Positions 1 to 8,773 of a stretch of DNA of 47,548 nt are shown here, piece by piece (within the stretch, counting starts at the first letter, position 1; the number at the start of each line of letters is the position of its first letter). Source of the stretch: Parcubacteria group bacterium (GTDB lineage: Bacteria; Patescibacteriota; Minisyncoccia; Phycocordibacterales; 21-14-all-47-15); assembly GCA_016181845.1 (NCBI GenBank), contig JACOYO010000007.1, forward strand, positions 1 to 47,548, given 5' to 3'. Made by a program: the position numbers and the translations under genes. The notes under the pieces were generated by a model. The model worked only from the letters and a program-made list of their open reading frames with translations, searched no databases and was not told the DNA's origin.

Positions 1-1
1 A

Positions 2-184
2 ACCACATCTACCACCACCACTCCGATGGTTGACACATCAACACCAACCACTGCCACTTCAACAACAACCACTGTTACCACCACGCCGGAGACTGCCACC
101 TCAACGCCGGAAACTATACAGGCAACCACTTCAACCACTACAACGTCTACCACAACTACATCAACCGCAACCTCTACAGAATAG
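2..184 (+). CDS. C-terminal part of a Thr/Ser/Pro-rich protein (5' end outside the window)
   Basis: Frame 2 is open from the window edge to TAG at 182-184: TTSTTTTPMVDTSTPTTATSTTTTVTTTPETATSTPETIQATTSTTTTSTTTTSTATSTE*. Confidence 0.6.
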   Translation, partial: TTSTTTTPMVDTSTPTTATSTTTTVTTTPETATSTPETIQATTSTTTTSTTTTSTATSTE

Positions 185-213
185 TAAGTTGTTATAACAG
201 CTAACTAACCACT

Positions 214-951
214 TTGGAAGAATTCAATACAAACATAGAAAAATTTCTTCCGTATTTGGAAGATTTACGTCGCCGATTGTTTCGCGTAGTAATCATATTC
301 GCCATATTCTTCGTGGTCGGTTTTTTCTTTGCCGGAACGATTCTTAAAAAAATATTGAGCTTTATTCACATCGATCAGGTCACCATCGCCGCCTCTTCAC
401 CGTTTCAATTTATCGATGTGGCGATGAATTTCGGATTTTTCTCTGCGATTATAGTTTGTATTCCATATATAATTTATAGCTTTTATGTCTTCATCATACC
501 CGCTTTAACTAAAACCGAGCGGATAAAATTATTAAGATCAATTCCTTTAAGTATCGGTCTTTTCATCGTCGGATTTTCTTATGGGTTTTTTGTTCTTAAC
601 TATGCTTTAGAATTATTGGCGTCCATCAACATCAGTTTAGGGGTTGCCAATTTTTGGAATATCGGTCAATTTTTGTCACAAATATTTATCACTTCCGCGT
701 TGTTGGGATTGGTCTTTGAATTTCCCGCCCTCTTGACCCTACTTATAAAGTTGGGTATAATTACTCCTCAAACCCTCAAGGACTATCGGCGTGTAGCTTA
801 TTTATTAATGTTTTTTTTGACTGCTTTACTTCCGCCAACGGACATTTTATCATTAATAGCAATGGTATTACCGCTTGTGTTGTTGTATGAAGCGACTATA
901 TTATTAAATAAGGATAAATATCATGTTTGGACATTAGAATCTCATAAGTAG
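214..951 (+). CDS. tatC: Sec-independent protein translocase TatC (TTG start)
   Basis: 245 aa; N-terminal FLPYLEDLRRRL and six hydrophobic segments typical of TatC; followed by TatA-type genes. Confidence 0.93.
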   Translation: MEEFNTNIEKFLPYLEDLRRRLFRVVIIFAIFFVVGFFFAGTILKKILSFIHIDQVTIAASSPFQFIDVAMNFGFFSAIIVCIPYIIYSFYVFIIPALTKTERIKLLRSIPLSIGLFIVGFSYGFFVLNYALELLASINISLGVANFWNIGQFLSQIFITSALLGLVFEFPALLTLLIKLGIITPQTLKDYRRVAYLLMFFLTALLPPTDILSLIAMVLPLVLLYEATILLNKDKYHVWTLESHK

Positions 952-1046
952 CAATTCTCATTTATCCACAATTGCTTTATAGACGAATAGAGCTCAACAA
1001 TGCTATTATACAAAGTGACGATTATTATTCAATAAGAATAAATACC

Positions 1047-1220
1047 ATGTTTGGACTAGGCACTAACGAAATAATCATTTTAGCCATTATCTTTGTTTTT
1101 CTTTTTGGTGCGAAAAAGATTCCGGAACTTGCTCGCAGTATTGGTGAGGCTGGAAAACAGCTAAGAAAAGGTTTTTCAGATGATGATGGAAAAGATAAAA
1201 AAGTGGACAAAACAAATTAA
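1047..1220 (+). CDS. tatA: Twin-arginine translocase subunit TatA/E family
   Basis: MFGLGTNEIIILAIIFVFLFGAKKIPELARSIGEAGKQLRKGF, canonical TatA TM plus amphipathic helix; the ATG at 1047 is preferred over the track's 972. Confidence 0.93.
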   Translation: MFGLGTNEIIILAIIFVFLFGAKKIPELARSIGEAGKQLRKGFSDDDGKDKKVDKTN

Positions 1221-1279
1221 ATACCATATCATTAATTAAAAGGTCGACATCTTATTAAAGAATAAATAAATAAAATATT

Positions 1280-1429
1280 ATGTTTGGACTAGGAACTACT
1301 GAAATAATTGTTGTGGCCGGAATTCTCGTTTTGCTTTTTGGCTCAAAGAAGATTGCAGACCTTGCTCGTAGCGTCGCGGAGGCTGTGAAAATACTTAGGG
1401 GTAGTTTTTCTGATGATGAAAAAAAATAA
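1280..1429 (+). CDS. tatA: Second TatA/E family protein, 49 aa (absent from ORF track)
   Basis: Read directly: MFGLGTTEIIVVAGILVLLFGSKKIADLARSVAEAVKILRGSFSDDEKK*, a close paralogue of the preceding TatA. Confidence 0.88.
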   Translation: MFGLGTTEIIVVAGILVLLFGSKKIADLARSVAEAVKILRGSFSDDEKK

Positions 1430-1471
1430 CGAAGACAAAGCTTCTCAAGCTTAAGTTTTAATTGATGAGGT

Positions 1472-2098
1472 ATGCAGGATTGGAAGCGTATTCTTTTGGT
1501 TGTTTTCGTATTGATTGGCGGCACGACGTCGTTTGCTTTTTGGTCATTCCAACAGTTTGATCATGTTTTTGATAATACTTTTGAAAACTTAAGCGCCTTT
1601 TACGTCGCAATTTCTCCACGTGTTCATGAACCATCATCCATTGCTACCACCACGACGGAGATTGCCACCTCAACACCAACCACTTCCTCCGATCAAGACA
1701 ATGAGCAAGACAATATAGATCCAAAGTTTCAGCTTGTTTTTTTACCGAAACCAAAAGGAGAGGATGTTTATATTGGTTGTACCTACGAAATTTCCTGGTT
1801 AGCCTCAACAACAATAAAGTCTCTAGAAACCGTTCTCATTGACGCCGGCACGCGTAAACCGACCGGCCCAATAACAAGCGGATTGGACAAGGAAAACAAT
1901 ATAGAAGCTGATTCACAAAGTTTGCAATGGAAAGTGGGGGTAGCTTGGCCGGGTGAATATTTTATTTCAATATCAAATGTAAATGGCACGACAACAGATG
2001 AAAGAAGTCGGAAATTTATAATAAACGAGATGCCTAATGGAGCGAATAAAAAAGAACAAAAAATCTTATGTAAAGAAACTGGTGGTAATTTATTTTGA
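1472..2098 (+). CDS. Hypothetical membrane-anchored protein with Thr-rich linker and probable Ig-like extracytoplasmic domain
   Basis: N-terminal TM (ILLVVFVLIGGTTSFAFWSF), TTTTEIATSTPTTSS linker, beta-rich remainder. Confidence 0.6.
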   Translation: MQDWKRILLVVFVLIGGTTSFAFWSFQQFDHVFDNTFENLSAFYVAISPRVHEPSSIATTTTEIATSTPTTSSDQDNEQDNIDPKFQLVFLPKPKGEDVYIGCTYEISWLASTTIKSLETVLIDAGTRKPTGPITSGLDKENNIEADSQSLQWKVGVAWPGEYFISISNVNGTTTDERSRKFIINEMPNGANKKEQKILCKETGGNLF

Positions 2099-2331
2099 TT
2101 AACATTTAAATAAAGTAGAATTTTTACCAGCTTGTTACTATTCTGATTTATAGCCCGCCCTGAAAAATTTCCGTCAGCTCCGCGTTGCGCGGCGCGGCGG
2201 TTTTTATTGGCATTGGTTATGAATTTTTGATAAAGTAAGTTTGAGTGAAGTTGAAAGATACTCCAAAATATAAAGACTTGCCAAAACGCACCAATACGTT
2301 GTGCGTTATTTTTGTGTTATAATAAAAGTAT

Positions 2332-5070
2332 ATGGAACACATTCCCCAGAAAGTGTTCAAGGCAAGTGTTTTTGCCATAGATGTAATCGCAGAAGGAATT
2401 AAAAAAATCACTTTTAAGATAAACGGGCCGTTTTCTTTTTTGGCTGGACAGTATGTGTGGGTTGAGATTCCGGAATTAAAAGTGAAAGACGCGAGAGGCA
2501 ATCGAAGAGCGTTTTCAATCTGCAATATCAAAAATCAAGAAAACACTGTCTCCATTGTTACGAGAATCAGTACGAGCGGTTTCAAGCAAACATTATTTGC
2601 GCTTGACCCGGGCGATGAAGTGAACATACACGGGCCGTTTGGCAGTGCTTTTGTTCTCCGCAATCACAAAGCAAAAGAAAGAAATATTATCATGGTGGCG
2701 GAGGGCTCCTGCATAACCCCGTTTTTGGCGACTATTGAGAGGATTAAAGCGGATGCTTTGCAGGTCAATATTTTTTTAGCGTATCTCAATACTAAAAAAG
2801 AAACGGCACCTTTCCTGAAAGAACTTGAAGCGTTTAAGAACAGCAATAGTTTTTTTGATTATCTGGTGATATATGAGCCATTTTCTTGGGATTGCGTGAA
2901 AGGAGCGTATGGCAAGCTTGGCCACCATACGGAATGGTGGATTTCCGGTTTGCAGACAACGGTGGATTTTGTGTATGAGATTTTGGAAAAACACGGCGTC
3001 TCTATGCTTGATATGGCGTTTGAGCATTATTATCCGACTCACAAAGATACTCTGACTCTCGGGCAAATAAAAGAACAGCTTGAAAGCGGAGGATTATGCG
3101 CGCAGGTGATTCAAAATGCAAACAACCATACGATTATCACCGATGTGAACGGCGTCATATTGTTTGCCAACAAAGCGGCAGAGCTCGCGACCGGCTATTC
3201 GCAGGAGGAACTTTTGGGGCATACCCCGCGGCTTTGGGGCGGATTGATGAGCCCCGAATTTTATAAAGATTTTTGGTCTCGGAAAAAATCGGAGCGGTTT
3301 TTTGAGACAGAGCTTGTCAATCGGCATAAAAGCGGGAAACTCTACTACGCAACCGTGTATATTACGCAGATTGTAAATGACGCAAAAGAGCTTATCGGAT
3401 ACATCGGCATGGAAAAAGATATTTCCAAGAAAGTTGAAATGGAAGAAAGAATTCTCCTCCAATATGATTTGATATCAAAACTTTCTCTGGGAACATTTGG
3501 TCTGGCGTCGGTTAAAACAATGATTGAAATGATTGCGAAAGGGCTCCATTGGGATTTTTGCTCAATATGGATTCCGTCCTCCGACGGCAACAATGTGCGC
3601 AATATACATACGTGGAGCCGCGCGCCGGAGAAGCATGTCTCTTTTGAAAAATGCACTAAAAATGAAGTATTAAAAAAAGGAATCGGGTTGCCCGGCAGAG
3701 TATACGCGAATTGCACATCAGAGTGGATACTTGATGTGGTGTCTGATAAAAATTTTCCGAGAGCAAAATGCGCCAAAGAGGCCGGGCTACGCACCGGATT
3801 TGCTTTCCCCGTGTATGAAGGCGAACGCGTATACGCGATTTTTGAATTTTTTTCCGAAGAGATGTCGCCCGAGGATGAATATTTGCTCAAGACATACTAT
3901 CTCATCGGGCATCAGATCGGTCAGCATTTTCTCAAGGAAGAACAAGATGTGGAATTGAAATCGCTTCTGAAACGTTTTAATTTGGCGACAAAGTCAGCGC
4001 ATATCGGCGTGTGGGAGTGGAACTTTGAAAAAGACAAGTTGTACTGGGATGACAACATGTACCTTTTGTTTGGTATTGATAAAAAAGATATTGGCGAGGA
4101 TGCGCCTCTCTCGGCTCTTAGAAAAAAGGCGATTCATCCGGCAGATTTTGAAAGAGTTGAGAAAGAAGAAGCGCTGGGGGTTGAAGAGAATAAAAATCTT
4201 GATACGACATTTCGGGTGATATGGAAAGACGGCTCACTGCACTACCTGCGCGCGTTTGGGCTCGTGGAAAAAGATAGTTTTGGCAAGCCCGCAAACTTTA
4301 TCGGCGTAAATTGGGATGTGACCAAAGAAAAAGAAGCCGACCGCATAAAGTCTGAATTTATTTCACTCGCCAGCCATCAGCTGCGCACGCCGCTCACCGG
4401 CATTGAGTGGACCGCCGAACTCTTTTCAAAGAAAGAAACATTGACGGAGACTGGGAAAAAGTATCTCCGCGACATATCTTTTTCCGCCAAGCGGCTTTCA
4501 ACTCTCGTGCGGCTACTTTTGGATGTATCGCGCATAGAGGGCGGGAATATCGGTGTTTCTCCGGAGCCGATTGAATTGGTCTCATTTATAAAAGAACATC
4601 TTGAGCATATGCAAGTACTTTGCGCGAAAAAAGGGCTCACCTGTTTTTTTGCAAAAGAGAAACCTGAAAAGTGTCTGATTACCACCGATAAAAATCTTCT
4701 GGGATACATTGTGCAAAATATCATTTCAAACGGCGTTGAATACACGAACGCTGGAGGAAATGTAGTCGTTTCTCTGGAAGCAAAGCCGGATAGAGTATGT
4801 ATCAAGGTGCAAGATACCGGTATCGGGATACCAAAAAAAGAGCTCGGGCGTGTTTTTGAAAAGTTTTTCCGCGCGTCAAATGCGACCGCCGTGAAGCCGG
4901 ACGGCACCGGACTCGGTCTCTACATTGTTTCTGAAGCGGTAAAATTGCTTGGCGGCGCGGTACGAGCTGAATCGGAGGAGGGGAAAGGGTCCATATTTTT
5001 TGTAGAGCTCCCTTGGGCGATAGCGTCTCATGCCGGAGAAAAGAAACTCACACAAGAATTTCCATTGTAG
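2332..5070 (+). CDS. Hybrid sensor: FNR/flavodoxin-reductase-like FAD/NAD domain + PAS + GAF + PAS + HisKA + HATPase
   Basis: RAFSIC and VAEGSCITPFL resemble FNR FAD/NAD motifs; PAS (TIITDVNGVILFANKAAELATGYSQEELLG); H-box FISLASHQLRTPLTGIEW; N/G boxes (IIQNIISN-like, DTGIGIP, GTGLGLYI). Confidence 0.88.
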   Translation: MEHIPQKVFKASVFAIDVIAEGIKKITFKINGPFSFLAGQYVWVEIPELKVKDARGNRRAFSICNIKNQENTVSIVTRISTSGFKQTLFALDPGDEVNIHGPFGSAFVLRNHKAKERNIIMVAEGSCITPFLATIERIKADALQVNIFLAYLNTKKETAPFLKELEAFKNSNSFFDYLVIYEPFSWDCVKGAYGKLGHHTEWWISGLQTTVDFVYEILEKHGVSMLDMAFEHYYPTHKDTLTLGQIKEQLESGGLCAQVIQNANNHTIITDVNGVILFANKAAELATGYSQEELLGHTPRLWGGLMSPEFYKDFWSRKKSERFFETELVNRHKSGKLYYATVYITQIVNDAKELIGYIGMEKDISKKVEMEERILLQYDLISKLSLGTFGLASVKTMIEMIAKGLHWDFCSIWIPSSDGNNVRNIHTWSRAPEKHVSFEKCTKNEVLKKGIGLPGRVYANCTSEWILDVVSDKNFPRAKCAKEAGLRTGFAFPVYEGERVYAIFEFFSEEMSPEDEYLLKTYYLIGHQIGQHFLKEEQDVELKSLLKRFNLATKSAHIGVWEWNFEKDKLYWDDNMYLLFGIDKKDIGEDAPLSALRKKAIHPADFERVEKEEALGVEENKNLDTTFRVIWKDGSLHYLRAFGLVEKDSFGKPANFIGVNWDVTKEKEADRIKSEFISLASHQLRTPLTGIEWTAELFSKKETLTETGKKYLRDISFSAKRLSTLVRLLLDVSRIEGGNIGVSPEPIELVSFIKEHLEHMQVLCAKKGLTCFFAKEKPEKCLITTDKNLLGYIVQNIISNGVEYTNAGGNVVVSLEAKPDRVCIKVQDTGIGIPKKELGRVFEKFFRASNATAVKPDGTGLGLYIVSEAVKLLGGAVRAESEEGKGSIFFVELPWAIASHAGEKKLTQEFPL

Positions 5071-5147
5071 GCATGAGCGGGTGTTGTTTGGTTCCTTTTT
5101 TATAAAAATCATTGTAGAATTAGAATTATAGAATAAAGAAAACTAAT

Positions 5148-5534
5148 ATGAATTACGCTCGCCACTTGATAGCCCTCATTGAAGACGACAGAGTGCTTTC
5201 AGATGCCATATATACAGGATTAACTGATGCAGGTTTTACGGTTGAAAGAGCTTTTGACGGGGAAAGCGGGCTTGCAATGGTATTATCAAAAAAGCCGTCG
5301 CTTGTATTGCTTGATATTTTAATGCCGAAAATGGACGGTCTCGCGGTAGCGGAGAAGATTAAAAATAATCCGGAAACAAAAAAAATTCCCATCATCATTC
5401 TCACCGTTCTTGAAAATGCAAAGCCAGTCGCAAAGGCGCTTGATTTGGGCGTACATGAATATTTTATAAAATCAGATTTCAAGGTTGATGATATTGTAAA
5501 CCGTGTCAAGGAACATTTTAACGAAAGCAATTAG
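5148..5534 (+). CDS. Stand-alone response-regulator receiver protein (CheY-like)
   Basis: IEDDRVLSD, PSLVLLDILMPKMDG phospho-Asp motif; no output domain. Confidence 0.92.
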   Translation: MNYARHLIALIEDDRVLSDAIYTGLTDAGFTVERAFDGESGLAMVLSKKPSLVLLDILMPKMDGLAVAEKIKNNPETKKIPIIILTVLENAKPVAKALDLGVHEYFIKSDFKVDDIVNRVKEHFNESN

Positions 5535-5538
5535 CCCC

Positions 5539-5934
5539 ATGAACAAACAAAAAATAATCATCATAGAGGATGATGAAATCCTCTCCAAGGCTCTCTCTAC
5601 CGACCTTGCCGATGCTGGCTTTGACGTTTTGCCGGCATTTGACGGCGAATCGGGTTTAAAATTGGTCCGCTCTGAAAAGCCGGATTTGGTTTTGCTTGAC
5701 CTCGTGCTTCCAAAAAAACATGGATTGGAAATACTTGAAGAAATGAAAAAAATGCCCGATACGCGCGGCATTCCGGTCATCATTCTCACTTTTCTTGGGG
5801 ATGATGAGACTATCAAAAAGAGTCTCCGTCTCGGGGCGGAAGATTATTTGGTCAAATCAAGCCATGCGCTCGCGGAGATTGTGGAGCGGGTCAAGAATTT
5901 TTTTGCGCAAGAAGGGCATTCAAAGGTTCAGTAA
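5539..5934 (+). CDS. Second stand-alone response-regulator receiver protein
   Basis: MNKQKIIIIEDDEILSKAL..PDLVLLDLVLPKKHG; ATG at 5539 preferred over the track start 5503. Confidence 0.92.
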   Translation: MNKQKIIIIEDDEILSKALSTDLADAGFDVLPAFDGESGLKLVRSEKPDLVLLDLVLPKKHGLEILEEMKKMPDTRGIPVIILTFLGDDETIKKSLRLGAEDYLVKSSHALAEIVERVKNFFAQEGHSKVQ

Positions 5935-5950
5935 ATAACTTTGAATTTTG

Positions 5951-6096
5951 TGAATTATAAACTCTTCCTCATCATGGTTTTTGATAGACGCGCATAATCC
6001 CGCTTGCGAGCGGGATTTGCTATGCTCCCCCGACAGTATCGTCGGGGTCCGCAATGTCTCTCAAAAACCATGATTCAGAAGGAGCCACATAATTCA
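5951..6096 (+). repeat. Palindromic dispersed element, copy A
   Basis: TGAATTATAAACTC..CATAATTCA ends; inner arms ATCATGGTTTTTGATAGAC/GTCTCTCAAAAACCATGAT; hairpins CCCGCTTGCGAGCGGG and CCCCGACAGTATCGTCGGGG. Confidence 0.8.
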
Positions 6097-6102
6097 AAGT
6101 AG

Positions 6103-8769
6103 ATGAATACAAAACCAATAATTTTATTACTGCTTTTGGTCATTCTGCCTATGAGCGTTTTTGCCGCGGAAGCGACGATTGACGCGTCTATTCATACCAC
6201 GCTCACTTCTCACAACGGCAGTTCGCCGACATCGGTATTCATTTCGGACCAAGTTGGTTATGCGTTTTTTCGCGACTCTGCAGGTTCGTGCGCGTATAGC
6301 AAAACCACTGACGGCGGCGGCACTTGGGGAGCGGCAGTTACGGTAGATGCCCAGACCGACTGCTTGAAAATTGCCGTTTGGTACGACCGGTGGACTCCAG
6401 ATGACAGCACCGGCACTAACATTCATATCGCAACTCTGGATACGGGAGATTTATGGTACACAAAACTTGATACTTCAAACGATACGCTTACTGCCACGGT
6501 GAATGCGAGCGGAGCAAATCAAGGGGGCGGGTTTGTCGTGGGGGCAAATATTCCTTCAATTACCAAAGGGACAGACGGCGACCTCTATATGGGGGTGCAA
6601 GATGCCGGAGATTCTTTTGTGATAAAGTGCCTCACTTCAGCAGATTGCACGCAAGCGGTTAATTGGGCTGAAGCCGGCACGAATCCTTTTGACCTCGCTA
6701 TTGATTGGCTGATACTCATGCCGCTCTCGGGAGGAAATATATTGGCTATTCGCTCTGATATATCTGCGGATGATGTCCAGTCAAAAGTATATACTGATTC
6801 ATCAAATACTTGGGATGTGGCTTGGACAACTATTGATGTAAATGCCATAGAAAATGGCACATACGACGCGCATTTCGGTGCGACCATTAGAAAAGGAACG
6901 GGAGATATTTATCTGGCATACGCGACTGATGTTGCCACGTTCGGCACTGATGACGATATCCGCACCGCTGTATATTCAGCAGGCGCGTGGACGTCTAAGA
7001 CCGATGTTTTGACGAACGATACCAAAGGTATCACCGGTGTAAAAATCAGCTTTGATGAAAATACAAATGAGATTTACGCGGTGTACACTGCGCGCACTAC
7101 GCCGGGCACGGCGGTAAGCGGCAATGTATATTGGAAAAAATCCGCAGATGGCATGGCTTCGTGGGGGTCAGAACAAGGACCGATAAACACTACCGCCGGT
7201 GATATTTACGGAGCGCGAGTGAATGCTATGTCTGATGAACGAATTTATGCGACTTGGGATTTGGCTTCTCTTGACGACCTTATCGGAAATACTATTGCTG
7301 ACATTTCACCATCTGACACTACCGCGCCTGCAGCCGTTTCCGACCTGGCTCTTTCTAGTCCTTCAAACAGCGCAATGACGGTTTCCTGGACAGCCACCGG
7401 AGATGACGGCTCTACCGGCACGGCTACGAGCTATGATTTGAGATATTCTACTTCGGCGATTACTTCCGATAATTTTAGTTCCGCGACGCAAGTTTCCGGA
7501 GAGCCAGCGCCGTCATCATCCGGCAGTGCAGAATCCATGAGCGTTACCGGGCTATCGCCTTCTACGACATATTTTTTTGCTATCAAAACATCCGATGAGG
7601 TTCCGAACACTTCCGCGATTTCAAATGTGCCGAGTTTGGCGACGACGGCAACTCCCGACACAACTGCTCCTGCGGCGGTCAGTGATTTAGCGGCTTCAAG
7701 CCCGACTGCATCATCTCTGGCGGTTTCATGGACTGCTCCAGGCGATGATAATAATATAGGCACCGCGACTTCTTACGATTTGCGTTATTCCACTGCCGCT
7801 ATTACCGATGGCAATTTCTCTTCCGCAACACAAGTTTCCGGTGAGCCAGCGCCATTAGTGGCCGGCGCAAGCCAATCAATGACGGTTACCGGGCTTTCCG
7901 CAAACACTACATATTATTTCGCCCTTAAAACATCCGATGAGGTTCCGAACACTTCCGCGATTTCAAATGTGCCGAGCGGCACCACGAGTGACGGGTCATC
8001 AATTTCAATTCCAGTAAGCGCGAGCGGGGGTTCCAGAGTTGACCCGACAAGAGTCGTGTTTTCAGGTCAAGCATATCCTGGGGCAACTATTGAAGTTTTG
8101 CGTAAAAGCGCGATTGATTTGATTTATAAGAATACTCCGATTAAAACTTCAGAAATAAAAGCTGACGGGAGTTTCATGATTACATCCACGGCGCTTCTTC
8201 AGGGAGAGTATCTTTTTGCATTGCTTGCGAAAGACAAAGACGGCAGAAAGACAGGAGTGGTCGCGTTTAACGTGGATTTGGCGGCAAATAATATATTGGA
8301 AGCAAAAGATATTTTTTTGCCCCCCACGCTTGATTTTGGAAAAACGGTCATTGTCTTGGGGAAAGACCTAAAGATTCTTGGATATGCTACGCCGGAAAAA
8401 AAGATTGAAATTGAAATTGATGGTATACTAAAAGGAGAGGCAACATCAGATGCAAATGGTTTCTGGTCTTTTGCAACAAGCACCGCGTCTTTCAGAACAG
8501 GAAATCATTACGCGAGAGCAAGACAAATAAAAGAAAACGGCAAAGAAAGCGAATTTTCACCGTCGCGCGCGTTCCGTGTTTCTATTCTTCTGTCGCCGAA
8601 GTCAGATTTAAACAATGACGATAAAATTACCATTGCCGATTGGAGTATTTTTCTTTTCCGGTGGGGCTCAAAAGACAGCATGTTGAGAGGAAAAATTGAC
8701 ATGAACGATGACGGGAACATTGATATTAGAGACTTAAGCATTTTTTTAAAAACATTAAAAACGCTGTAA
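6103..8769 (+). CDS. Secreted protein: Asp-box (BNR/sialidase-like) N-terminal region, two fibronectin type III repeats, C-terminal type I dockerin
   Basis: Signal peptide MNTKPIILLLLLVILPMSVFAA; Asp-box-like SKTTDGGGTWG; two DTTAPAAVSDLA..TYYFALKTSDEVPNTSAISNVPS FN3 repeats; DLNNDDKITIADWSIFLFRWG..IDMNDDGNIDIRDLSIFLKTL duplicated Ca-loop motif. Confidence 0.85.
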   Translation: MNTKPIILLLLLVILPMSVFAAEATIDASIHTTLTSHNGSSPTSVFISDQVGYAFFRDSAGSCAYSKTTDGGGTWGAAVTVDAQTDCLKIAVWYDRWTPDDSTGTNIHIATLDTGDLWYTKLDTSNDTLTATVNASGANQGGGFVVGANIPSITKGTDGDLYMGVQDAGDSFVIKCLTSADCTQAVNWAEAGTNPFDLAIDWLILMPLSGGNILAIRSDISADDVQSKVYTDSSNTWDVAWTTIDVNAIENGTYDAHFGATIRKGTGDIYLAYATDVATFGTDDDIRTAVYSAGAWTSKTDVLTNDTKGITGVKISFDENTNEIYAVYTARTTPGTAVSGNVYWKKSADGMASWGSEQGPINTTAGDIYGARVNAMSDERIYATWDLASLDDLIGNTIADISPSDTTAPAAVSDLALSSPSNSAMTVSWTATGDDGSTGTATSYDLRYSTSAITSDNFSSATQVSGEPAPSSSGSAESMSVTGLSPSTTYFFAIKTSDEVPNTSAISNVPSLATTATPDTTAPAAVSDLAASSPTASSLAVSWTAPGDDNNIGTATSYDLRYSTAAITDGNFSSATQVSGEPAPLVAGASQSMTVTGLSANTTYYFALKTSDEVPNTSAISNVPSGTTSDGSSISIPVSASGGSRVDPTRVVFSGQAYPGATIEVLRKSAIDLIYKNTPIKTSEIKADGSFMITSTALLQGEYLFALLAKDKDGRKTGVVAFNVDLAANNILEAKDIFLPPTLDFGKTVIVLGKDLKILGYATPEKKIEIEIDGILKGEATSDANGFWSFATSTASFRTGNHYARARQIKENGKESEFSPSRAFRVSILLSPKSDLNNDDKITIADWSIFLFRWGSKDSMLRGKIDMNDDGNIDIRDLSIFLKTLKTL

Positions 8770-8773
8770 CTAT

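Noticed and set aside
972-1046. 25-residue N-terminal extension of TatA in the ORF track
   Set aside because: TatA proteins begin with MFG-like sequence at the TM; the ATG at 1047 matches the paralogue's start.
2160-2206. GC-rich inverted sequence followed by T-run (CCGCGTTGCGCGGCGCGGCGGTTTTT)
   Set aside because: Could be a terminator but the alternative pairings are ambiguous; not listed as a firm feature.
3345-4907. Long minus-strand ORFs (3345-3890, 4377-4907) opposite the histidine kinase gene
   Set aside because: Fully antisense to a well-supported CDS; composition is that of shadow frames, no recognisable motifs.
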